From: Bordetella parapertussis
GTDB lineage: Bacteria > Pseudomonadota > Gammaproteobacteria > Burkholderiales > SG8-39
Assembly (NCBI GenBank): GCA_945869935.1
Contig: CAMBSA010000123.1
Span: 1 to 6,247 of the forward strand
Direction of reading: 5' to 3'
DNA: 6,247 bases
Shown here: piece by piece, positions 1-6,138 of the stretch
How positions within the stretch are numbered: position 1 is the stretch's first letter
Layout of the letters: every line of letters starts with the position of its first letter
Position numbers and translations under genes: made by a program
The notes under the pieces: model-generated
The model's input: the letters and a program-made list of their open reading frames with translations, nothing else
The model's database searches: none
What the model was told of the DNA's origin: nothing

Positions 1-1243
1 TCCTCTGCTTCGCGCGTGCCGCCGCTTCCTTGCCCGCGCGCTCGCCGAACACCAGCGCCTCGGTGATCGCGTTGCCCGAGAGCCGGTTCGCGCCGTTCGC
101 ACCGCCGACCGCCTCGCCGCAGGCGTAAAGGTTGGGCACGCGCGTCTCCATGCTGGTTTCGACCCGCACCCCGCCCATGTGGTAGTGGGCGATCGGCGCC
201 ACCTCGATCGCGGTCCTGGTGAGGTCGATGCCGTTCTTCGCCAGCCGGTCGATGACCGGCCCGAAGTTCCTGCGCAATTCCGCTTCCGGAATATGGGTGA
301 AGCTCAGGTACGCGCCTCCCGCCGGGCTGCCGCGGCCGGCCTCGACCTCCTTGAAGATCGCGTAGGTCGCGACGTCGCGGGTGAGGTTGTACTTGAATCC
401 TTCTTCCCTGCCGTAGCGCTCGCCGAACTCCTCACCTTCACTGTTCAACAGCCTGCCGCCGAGCTTGTAACGGAACGGGTCCCACATGATCGGGTCCATG
501 CCGATCATGCGCGGCGCAAGATGGCCGATCGGGAAGAACTGCACGAACTCCATGTCGATCAGTTCCGCCCCGGCGCGAAGCGCAAGCGCATAGCCGTCGC
601 CGCCCATGTTGGCCGAAGCGCTGTTGCGCTTGTACAGCCGGGTCAGGCCGCCGGTCGCGATGATGGTGGACTTCGCCTTGAGAGCCACCGGCTCGCCGGT
701 GCGAAGATAAAAGCCGACCGCGCCGGTGGCCTCGCCGTCGCTCAGGGCGATATCGGTGATCACGATGTCGCCGAGTCGCTGCACCGCGTCCAGCGGATTG
801 AGTTGCGTGCGCAGGGTCCGCGATACCGCCGGCCCGGTGTTGAGAAAATCCACGTACACGCAACGCGCCCGGTCATGGCCCGGCGCATGCGCCTGCTTGA
901 TATGCCCGTTCTCGCGCGCCCAGCCAACGTTCCAGGCATCCATCTCGCGGATGCGCAGCGGACCTTCCTCGCAGAGCAGGCGCGCCAGGCCTTCGTCGCA
1001 CAGACCGCGGCCCGCCTTGAGCGTGTCGGCAAGATGCGCCTCGGGCGTATCGGGGCATTCCTCGCTAAGCGCCACCGCCACCGTCATCTGCGCCATAACG
1101 GTCGCGCCAGCGCGGCCGATGAGACCGCGATCCACGAGGTGGACGGTGCAGCCGGCACCCGCCGCGGCGAGCGCCGCGTACATGCCCGCGCCACCCGAGC
1201 CGATCACCAGCACATCACTTTCGAGCACAGTGGGGGAAGTCAT
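1..1243 (-). CDS. FAD-dependent oxidoreductase, fumarate reductase/succinate dehydrogenase flavoprotein superfamily (3' end outside window)
   Basis: Only the first 414 residues lie in the window; family members are usually about 550 residues, so the C-terminal helical domain is missing. Residues 11-20 form the dinucleotide-binding turn (VLVIGSGGAG), with the ribose-binding acid at D38 (HLVDRG). Family active-site landmarks are R289 in LTRD, the usual proton-donor Arg; H353 in HYHMGG; and R387 in GANRLSGN, followed by EALVFGERAG. Two key positions differ. The family motif QFHPTG reads QFFPIG (F237 replaces the substrate-contact His), and the covalent-flavin His of succinate dehydrogenases is Ala (A47, GATVMAQ), so FAD should bind non-covalently. 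No signal peptide is seen, so it is probably cytoplasmic. The ATG at 1243 sits directly before the FAD fold, with a GGAG at 1254-1257 ten bases upstream. It is the last visible gene of an importer operon, 51 bp after the ATPase. An L-aspartate oxidase or AprA-like enzyme is an alternative; the substrate is unknown. Confidence 0.88.
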   Translation of the reverse strand, partial: MTSPTVLESDVLVIGSGGAGMYAALAAAGAGCTVHLVDRGLIGRAGATVMAQMTVAVALSEECPDTPEAHLADTLKAGRGLCDEGLARLLCEEGPLRIREMDAWNVGWARENGHIKQAHAPGHDRARCVYVDFLNTGPAVSRTLRTQLNPLDAVQRLGDIVITDIALSDGEATGAVGFYLRTGEPVALKAKSTIIATGGLTRLYKRNSASANMGGDGYALALRAGAELIDMEFVQFFPIGHLAPRMIGMDPIMWDPFRYKLGGRLLNSEGEEFGERYGREEGFKYNLTRDVATYAIFKEVEAGRGSPAGGAYLSFTHIPEAELRRNFGPVIDRLAKNGIDLTRTAIEVAPIAHYHMGGVRVETSMETRVPNLYACGEAVGGANGANRLSGNAITEALVFGERAGKEAAARAKQR

Positions 1244-1294
1244 CAGGGAATCACTCCATTGCTGCGACAGCGTTGTTCATTGCACGGCAACGTT

Positions 1295-2092
1295 CTAGTA
1301 CGAACCGTGTCCGTGAGGGTTGTCGGGCGCATCCGCTTCCGCGCCCATGATGTCATCCCAAATGGCCTCGCAGAGTTCGCGGAATTCCGCGAGCAGCCGC
1401 GTCTTGCGAAAGTCGCGCGGCCGCGGCAGATCGACCCTGTACTCCGCCTTGATCCGTCCCGGCCGCCCGCTCATCACCAGCACGCGATCCGAAAGGCTCA
1501 CCGCCTCCTCGATATCATGGGTGACGAACACCACGCTGCGCTTGTAGGTGCTCCAGATGCGCAGCAGTTCGCGGCCCATCGACATCTTGGTCTGCGCGTC
1601 CAGCGCGCCGAAAGGCTCGTCCATCAGGTACAAGTCGGGCTCGTAGGCGAGCAGCCGACCGAGCGAGACACGCTGGCGCATGCCACCGGACAGTGTCGCC
1701 GGGTAATTCGATTCAAACCCCGAGAGGCCGAGAAATCCGATCAGCTCGGCGGTGCGTTCGGCATGCCGCTCCTGCGCAATACCGCCAAGCTCCAGTCCCA
1801 CCGCGATGTTCTGCGCCACCGTCGCCCAGGGCAGGAGCGTATCCCTCTGGAACATGAAGCCGACCTTAGGAGGCGTGCCGCGCACCTCCTCGCCGTCGAG
1901 CATGATCCGCCCCTTTGCCGGGTGCTCGAGTCCCGAAATGAGCTTGAGCAGCGTCGACTTGCCGCAGCCGCTGGGCCCGACGATCGAGATGAACTCACCG
2001 TGACCGAGCGTAAGCGACACATCACGCAGGACCGGCAGGCGACCGTAGTCCATGTCGACGCGTTCGATCTGCGCCTTGGGCTGTGTGCTCAT
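1295..2092 (-). CDS. ABC importer ATPase, SsuB/TauB/NrtD family
   Basis: This 265-residue protein is the full length expected of a nitrate/sulfonate/taurine-type importer ATPase, which powers uptake from the cytoplasmic face. All nucleotide-binding motifs are intact: Walker A GPSGCGKST (39-47), Q-loop glutamine Q82 in FQRD, signature LSGGMRQR (134-141), Walker B LYLMDE (154-159) followed by the D-loop GALD, and switch histidine H192 in VTHDIEEA. The stretch PFGALDAQT is typical of this subfamily. The C-terminus ends in a short hydrophilic tail (DNPHGHGSY) with no visible regulatory domain. It lies 33 bp after the binding protein and 51 bp before the flavoprotein, on the same strand, so the four genes are probably one transcript. 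The ribosome-binding site is weak (only an AGG about 13 bases before the ATG), which suggests coupling to upstream translation. The transported compound cannot be deduced from the ATPase. Confidence 0.95.
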   Translation of the reverse strand: MSTQPKAQIERVDMDYGRLPVLRDVSLTLGHGEFISIVGPSGCGKSTLLKLISGLEHPAKGRIMLDGEEVRGTPPKVGFMFQRDTLLPWATVAQNIAVGLELGGIAQERHAERTAELIGFLGLSGFESNYPATLSGGMRQRVSLGRLLAYEPDLYLMDEPFGALDAQTKMSMGRELLRIWSTYKRSVVFVTHDIEEAVSLSDRVLVMSGRPGRIKAEYRVDLPRPRDFRKTRLLAEFRELCEAIWDDIMGAEADAPDNPHGHGSY

Positions 2093-2125
2093 GTTCTGAC
2101 TCGACCTGTCCGTGCCGCCTGACGC

Positions 2126-3085
2126 TCAGTCCCGGAGCAGATCGGGCTTCACCGCATCGCCATACGCCACCGGTTTGAGCGAGGTGTCCGCGGTGGTCAC
2201 GATCGAATTCAGGTTGCGGATCGACTCCGCAGAGAGCAGGCCGCCCTGCGGTGCTCGCTCGATCGCGGATTTCGACACTTCCGCGGCCAGGTCGTCGCTG
2301 AAGTTCGGGTACATCTTCTTGATCGTGGCGCGTCCGAGCGCCGGGTCCCGCCGTAGATCCGCCATCGCCTTGCGCACCGCGCGGTTGAATCCGCGGGCCG
2401 CCTCCGGATTCTTCGCCACCCAGGACTCGAGCGCGAGCGCAGCGAACGAGGGGTAAGGCATGTCGCGGAACTCCTTCACCACCTTGAAGACGCCCTTCTT
2501 CTGCATCATGAAGGCGATATCGGTCAGGATCGCCATGCCGGCATCCACCTTGCCGCTTTCGATCGCCGAGATCATCGCACCACCCACGCCCGCACCGACA
2601 ATCTGGAAATCGCGGTCCGGATTGAGCTTGATTTCGGAAATTGCATAACGCAGCGTGTTGTCAGTGAGGCTGCCGGGCGAGGTGATGCCCACCGTCTTGC
2701 CCTTGAGCGCTGCGAGATCCGCCGGGCCGTTTGCCTTGCCGATCAACGCGTAGGAATGGAACGCGTCCAGGCCGATCAGCACGATCGCCGGCTGGTTGCG
2801 GCTGCGCAGACGCACCACATGGTCGGCCGCGCACATGCACAGATCGACACTTCCGCCAACAAAGGCCTGGACCGTCGGGCCGCCGCCCTTGAAGTTGATC
2901 AGTTCGACCTCGATTTTCTCCGCCTTGAGGTAGCCCTGCTCCTGCGCCACGACAACCGGCAACAGCGCTTCGTTATACGCGGCCACACCCGCGCGGATCT
3001 TTGTCTGCGCCGCTGCCGGAACCGCGCAGAGAACCGCAATCGCGGCAACCGCCGCGGCAAGCGTATGAATGGAATTTGATTTCAC
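2126..3085 (-). CDS. ABC importer periplasmic substrate-binding protein, NMT1/SsuA-like
   Basis: The GTG at 3085 is preferred as the start. It follows AAGGAG by 8 bases and opens directly into a signal peptide; an ATG at 3157 in the same frame would add 24 hydrophilic residues in front of it and overlap the permease gene. From GTG the protein has 319 residues. K2 begins a short charged head, residues 8-22 are hydrophobic, and cleavage is likely after VPAAA (residue 26), giving a periplasmic protein. The mature part has the two-lobe type II fold pattern. LPVVVAQEQGYL (42-53) is the usual first-helix region, and LKGKTVGITSPGS (127-139) is the conserved strand-turn of the NMT1/SsuA/TauA group. 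Two cysteines lie close together in DLCMC (81-85), which is uncommon but not diagnostic. Family members bind sulfonates, nitrate, taurine, pyrimidine precursors or aromatic acids; this ligand is unknown. It sits between its permease and its ATPase. Confidence 0.92.
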   Translation of the reverse strand: MKSNSIHTLAAAVAAIAVLCAVPAAAQTKIRAGVAAYNEALLPVVVAQEQGYLKAEKIEVELINFKGGGPTVQAFVGGSVDLCMCAADHVVRLRSRNQPAIVLIGLDAFHSYALIGKANGPADLAALKGKTVGITSPGSLTDNTLRYAISEIKLNPDRDFQIVGAGVGGAMISAIESGKVDAGMAILTDIAFMMQKKGVFKVVKEFRDMPYPSFAALALESWVAKNPEAARGFNRAVRKAMADLRRDPALGRATIKKMYPNFSDDLAAEVSKSAIERAPQGGLLSAESIRNLNSIVTTADTSLKPVAYGDAVKPDLLRD

Positions 3086-3093
3086 TTGAAGGA

Positions 3094-3099
3094 CTCCTT
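3094..3099 (-). promoter_or_regulatory. Shine-Dalgarno site deciding the GTG start of the binding protein
   Basis: The minus strand reads AAGGAG here, followed by eight bases and then GTG AAA TCA at 3085. It is the only strong ribosome-binding site in the leftward operon. It fixes the start of the substrate-binding protein at the beginning of its signal peptide rather than at the upstream ATG at 3157. A strong site is consistent with the binding protein being made in excess over the membrane and ATPase subunits, as is usual for such importers. Confidence 0.8.
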
Positions 3100-3149
3100 G
3101 CGAATTGGCACTTGCAAATACCGGGGAAACGGAAACTGAAGCAGGCGGC

Positions 3150-3974
3150 TCAGACACCGGCGCGGAACGGCAGCAGCCGGCGCTCCAGCCACTTGACCGC
3201 CTCGTTGATGATCATCGCGGCCACCATCAGCGCAACCAGTCCGGTGAACACGCCGGTGGTGTCGAGGCGGCCGCCGGAAAACTCCACATACCATCCGAGG
3301 CCGCGGTTCGCGCCGAGCAGTTCGCCCAGCACCGAGCCCACCAGCGCGAGGCCGACGTTGATACGCAATGCGGCAAGAATCCACGGCAGGATGGCCGGAA
3401 TCTGGACGCGGCGCACGATGTAGCTGCGCGGCGCACGCATCGTGCGCATCAGGTTGAGCAGGTCGCGATCGACTTCACGCAAGCCCTGATAGGCATTCAG
3501 GATGAACACGAACACCACCAGCGAGAACACCATCATCACCTTGGAGAAAAGGCCTATCCCGAACCAGATGATGAACAGCGGCGCCAGCGCGATCCGCGGC
3601 AGGCTGTAGAAACCCATCAGGAACGGATCCACGGTCTCCGCAATTCGTGGATACGCCGCAAGCACGATTCCCGCGCCCACCCCGACCGGAAGCCCGAGCG
3701 CAAGCCCGAGAAAGGCCTGCCAGAGCGTGACCCCCGCATGCAGGAACAGATCGCCCGACGCACCAAGCGCCCAGAGCCTCGCCGCAATCAGGCTCGGCAT
3801 GCTCAGCCAGAACGGGTCGAGTACCGTGCGCGAGATGATTTCCCAGAGCGCGAGGCTGACCAGAAGAAACAGCATCCGCCAGCCCAATCGTGCGATCGAA
3901 CCGCGCCCGGTACGGCCGGGATTTTCGACCGCCGGCTCGGCAATTTGGCCGCTGATTTTTCCGTTTTCAGACAT
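3150..3974 (-). CDS. ABC importer permease, SsuC/TauC (BPD_transp_1) family
   Basis: This 274-residue inner-membrane protein matches the usual length of nitrate/sulfonate/taurine-type permeases. About six hydrophobic segments can be seen, near residues 33-48, 83-107, 125-141, 144-162, 193-215 and 241-258. The cytoplasmic EAA-like loop that docks on the ATPase lies between the fourth and fifth segments (about 160-198). It has the family pattern NAYQGLREVDRDLL, then an RR pair, then QIPAILPWI. The segment LGELLGANRGLGW (216-228) is also a hallmark of this subfamily. The N-terminal 30 residues are polar with no signal peptide. It is the first gene of the leftward operon. The ATG at 3974 lacks a recognisable ribosome-binding site but has a TACAAT five bases upstream, so the transcript may start at or near the ATG. 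The alternative Met at 34 would remove the first membrane segment's approach and is less likely. Confidence 0.93.
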   Translation of the reverse strand: MSENGKISGQIAEPAVENPGRTGRGSIARLGWRMLFLLVSLALWEIISRTVLDPFWLSMPSLIAARLWALGASGDLFLHAGVTLWQAFLGLALGLPVGVGAGIVLAAYPRIAETVDPFLMGFYSLPRIALAPLFIIWFGIGLFSKVMMVFSLVVFVFILNAYQGLREVDRDLLNLMRTMRAPRSYIVRRVQIPAILPWILAALRINVGLALVGSVLGELLGANRGLGWYVEFSGGRLDTTGVFTGLVALMVAAMIINEAVKWLERRLLPFRAGV

Positions 3975-3979
3975 ACGCG

Positions 3980-3985
3980 ATTGTA
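3980..3985 (-). promoter_or_regulatory. Candidate -10 element (TACAAT) just ahead of the importer permease
   Basis: The minus strand reads TACAAT, one mismatch from the sigma-70 -10 consensus, ending five bases before the ATG at 3974. A start six to seven bases downstream would put the first transcript base at or next to the initiation codon, giving a leaderless or nearly leaderless message. This would fit the absence of a Shine-Dalgarno site. No -35 hexamer is recognisable at 16-18 bp spacing (the 17 bp position reads CAGCGC), so the match could be chance. Confidence 0.25.
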
Positions 3986-4020
3986 AGCGTTAGATGCCGG
4001 CGGCGCTGCGCCACAACATA

Positions 4021-4049
4021 TTGCCTGCGAGCCTGCTTCCTGATAGGTT
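4021..4049 (+). promoter_or_regulatory. Weak candidate sigma-70 promoter for the lipid-transport operon
   Basis: TTGCCT (4021-4026, four of six matches to TTGACA) and TAGGTT (4044-4049, three of six matches to TATAAT) are spaced 17 bp apart in the AT-richest part of the intergenic region. Transcription would start near 4056, leaving about 60 bases of leader before the preferred ATG at 4117. The -10 match is poor, so this is only the best visible candidate. Confidence 0.22.
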
Positions 4050-4116
4050 TCATACGTGCAGCGCCCGGGGAGGGCCCGACGCGGCTACGCACGCCAGCAC
4101 CCATCCACCGACTTCG

Positions 4117-5277
4117 ATGACCCCTCTGAAATCCCCGTCCGTCGCGGAAGTCGTACGCGCGCCCGACATTTCTTACGAGCGCGCCGAAGGCGGTCGGTCG
4201 ATCGCCGCGCTGTCCGGCGCCTGGGATATTCGCGCGCTGGAATCCCGCGCGCGTCTTCTCGCCCGCAGCATTGCTGACGCCGCGCGCGACTCTGCTCTTC
4301 GCTGGGATTTGCGGCAGGTGCAACGCCTTGATCACGTGGGTGCCCTGCTCCTCTGGCAGGCCTGGCACCGCAAGCGCCCCGCAGCGCTCATGCTGCGCGA
4401 GGAGCACGAACTGTTCTTCCAGAACCTCGAGCAGGCGAGCAAACGCTCGAGTGACCTCGGCGTGCTTGCACGGTTCGGCTTTGTCCGCAATGTCGGCGGC
4501 TACGTGCTGCGCGCAATCGATCACATCACCGGAATCGTGGCACTGCTCGGCCAGGTGCTGATCGATGCAAGCGTGCTGATCCGCCGTCCCTGGCTCGGAC
4601 CCTGGCGCGAAATTTCCGCCAACGTCTTTCGCATCGGCACCCAGGCGCTCGGCATCACCGCTGCCGTCGGTTTTCTGATCGGCGTGTCGCTGTCGTACCT
4701 CTCGGCAGAACAGCTCAAGACCTTCGGTGCCAATGCCTTCATCGTCAACATCCTCGGCATCGGCGTGATCCGCGAACTCGGCCCGGTGATCTGCGCGGTG
4801 CTGGTCGCGGGACGCTCGGGCTCCGCGATCACCGCCCAGCTCGGCGTGATGCGCGTCACCGAGGAACTGGATGCGATGTCGGTGATGGGCATTCCACACA
4901 CCGTCCGGCTGATTCTGCCCAAGGTGATCGCGCTTGCGATCGCACTGCCGCTGCTGATGCTCTGGACCTCGGGCATCTCGCTCATCGGCGGCGCCATTTC
5001 GGCAAAGTTGCAGCTTGGCATCAGCATCAAGGAGTTCCTTATCGAACTTCCCGCGGCGGTACCGATCATCAACCTGTGGCTTGCGATCGCCAAGGGTGCC
5101 GTGTTCGGCGTGTTGATCGCGCTGATCGCCTGTCATTTCGGACTGCGCATCCAGCCCAATACCGAGAGCCTCGGCGCAGGCACCACCGATTCGGTGGTGA
5201 GCGCGATCACCGCGGTGATCATCGCCGACGCCATCTTCGCCATCCTGTTCAAGGACGTCGGGATCAAGCTGATATGA
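4117..5277 (+). CDS. MlaE-family lipid ABC transporter permease with N-terminal STAS-like domain
   Basis: From the ATG at 4117 this is 386 residues, about 125 longer than E. coli MlaE. The extra part is N-terminal and looks like a STAS domain: residues 28-83 include IAALSGAWDI, a strand-like WDLRQV, and LDHVGALLLW (71-80), matching the region of MlaB that contacts the ATPase. The MlaE core runs from about 130 to 386. It carries the family hallmark RELGPVICAVLVAGRSGSAI (219-238) followed by TEELDAMSVMGIP, several membrane segments, and a C-terminal G-TTDSV---IT-V--AD pattern. The likely role is the inner-membrane permease of an MCE system moving phospholipid or hydrophobic compounds between membranes. 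No clear ribosome-binding site precedes 4117. The frame is open back to an ATG at 3994, but those 41 extra residues are low in predicted structure and run into the divergent promoter region. It is first in its operon and overlaps the ATPase gene by four bases. Confidence 0.92.
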   Translation: MTPLKSPSVAEVVRAPDISYERAEGGRSIAALSGAWDIRALESRARLLARSIADAARDSALRWDLRQVQRLDHVGALLLWQAWHRKRPAALMLREEHELFFQNLEQASKRSSDLGVLARFGFVRNVGGYVLRAIDHITGIVALLGQVLIDASVLIRRPWLGPWREISANVFRIGTQALGITAAVGFLIGVSLSYLSAEQLKTFGANAFIVNILGIGVIRELGPVICAVLVAGRSGSAITAQLGVMRVTEELDAMSVMGIPHTVRLILPKVIALAIALPLLMLWTSGISLIGGAISAKLQLGISIKEFLIELPAAVPIINLWLAIAKGAVFGVLIALIACHFGLRIQPNTESLGAGTTDSVVSAITAVIIADAIFAILFKDVGIKLI

Positions 5278-6131
5278 GCACCCACACCGAACCTGCGCTG
5301 ATCATCGCGCCTATCATCGACGTTCGCGGACTCTGGACCCAGTTCGGCGACCACATCGTGCATCGCGGCGTGGACCTGCAGGTGCGCACGGGCGAGGTGC
5401 TGTCGCTGGTCGGCGGCTCGGGCAGCGGCAAGACCACGCTGATGCGTCAGATCCTCGGCCTCGAGACGCCGCTGCGCGGCGAGGTGTCGGTGTTCGGCAT
5501 CCCGCTTCAGGGCTCGTCGGTGGCCACGCTCAAGAAGATCCGCAAGCGCTGGGGCGTGCTTTTCCAGGAGGGTGCGCTCTACAGCGCGCTTTCGGTCTAC
5601 GACAATATCGCCCTCCCGTTGCGCGAGTTGCGTGCGTTCAGTGAGGACTTCATCCGTGACATGGTGCTGCTGAAACTCGACATGGTGGACATCGAGCGCC
5701 GGCATGCACGCAAGATGCCCTCCGACCTGTCGGGCGGCATGATCAAGCGCGTCGCGCTCGCGCGCGCGCTGGTTCTCGAGCCCGAGCTCGTGTTCCTCGA
5801 CGAGCCCACAGCCGGGCTCGACCCCGATCGCAGCGAATCCTTCGTCACCCTGATCGCCTCGCTGCAGCGCCAGCTCCAGCTCACGGTGGTTATGGTGACC
5901 CACGATCTCGACACGATCGTCTCGCTCTCCGACCGGATCGCGGTGCTCGCCGACCAGAAGATGCTCGCGCTCGGCCCCCTTGCGCAGATCGTCCGCGTCG
6001 ATCATCCCTTCGTGCGCAATTTTTTCCTCGGCGAGCGTGGCGTGCGCGCTCTCGCCGCGGCAGCATCGCCGATCGATATCACCGGGCTCGCGCGTCCCGC
6101 GCCGCCCTCCCCCCACAACACCCTCGAGTGA
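5274..6131 (+). CDS. MlaF-family lipid ABC transporter ATPase
   Basis: This 285-residue cytoplasmic ATPase energises the MlaE-type permease encoded just upstream. Motifs are complete: Walker A GGSGSGKTT (47-55), Q-loop Q98 in VLFQEGALYSALSVYDN, which is characteristic of the MlaF/Ttg2A branch, signature LSGGMIKRVALARAL (152-166), Walker B LVFLDEP (172-178), and switch histidine H210 in VTHDLD. The MIKRV form of the signature is typical of MCE-linked ATPases. After about residue 250 there is a 35-residue Ala/Pro-rich tail. E. coli MlaF uses a C-terminal extension to reach a neighbouring subunit, but this tail shows no obvious similarity. The start ATG shares four bases (ATGA) with the permease stop, a sign of translational coupling. 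It ends 7 bp before the MCE gene. Confidence 0.94.
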   Translation: MSTHTEPALIIAPIIDVRGLWTQFGDHIVHRGVDLQVRTGEVLSLVGGSGSGKTTLMRQILGLETPLRGEVSVFGIPLQGSSVATLKKIRKRWGVLFQEGALYSALSVYDNIALPLRELRAFSEDFIRDMVLLKLDMVDIERRHARKMPSDLSGGMIKRVALARALVLEPELVFLDEPTAGLDPDRSESFVTLIASLQRQLQLTVVMVTHDLDTIVSLSDRIAVLADQKMLALGPLAQIVRVDHPFVRNFFLGERGVRALAAAASPIDITGLARPAPPSPHNTLE

Positions 6132-6138
6132 ACCCGCC

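Larger units (their letters stand above)
3975..4116. promoter_or_regulatory. Divergent intergenic region between the importer and lipid-transport operons
   Basis: These 142 bp separate two outward-facing operons and must hold promoters for both unless the rightward gene starts earlier. It contains a small GC-rich palindrome GGCGC-T-GCGCC at 4002-4012 (five-base arms), too short to call an operator with confidence. It also has an AT-richer stretch at about 4013-4057, unlike the coding sequence around it, and a G-rich patch at 4063-4073. The rightward reading frame stays open back to an ATG at 3994, so part of this region could be coding; that would leave only 19 bp between the divergent starts, which I consider unlikely. 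No regulator gene is adjacent. Confidence 0.5.

Noticed and set aside
1244..1294. Possible terminator or small RNA between the ATPase and flavoprotein genes
   Set aside because: I see no stable inverted repeat with a T-run on the minus strand; the stretch only appears to hold a ribosome-binding site.
179..2122. A 647-codon open frame on the plus strand across the flavoprotein and importer ATPase genes
   Set aside because: It is antisense to two well-supported genes with intact motifs, its translation is rich in Arg/His/Ala with no recognisable domain, and it crosses their intergenic gap. Such frames are common opposite GC-rich genes.
3105..3986. A 293-codon open frame on the plus strand opposite the importer permease
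   Set aside because: It is an antisense shadow of a clear six-segment permease and has the same charged, repetitive composition as the other shadows.
4002..4012. GC-only palindrome in the divergent intergenic region as a regulator operator or terminator
   Set aside because: The arms are five bases with a one-base centre, too short and too GC-rich to separate from chance. There is no following T-run for a terminator and no regulator gene nearby.
3967..5136. A 389-codon open frame on the minus strand opposite the MlaE-type permease
   Set aside because: The translation is a charged Asp/Arg/His/Gln-rich mirror of a hydrophobic membrane protein, with no domain and a start inside the real gene.
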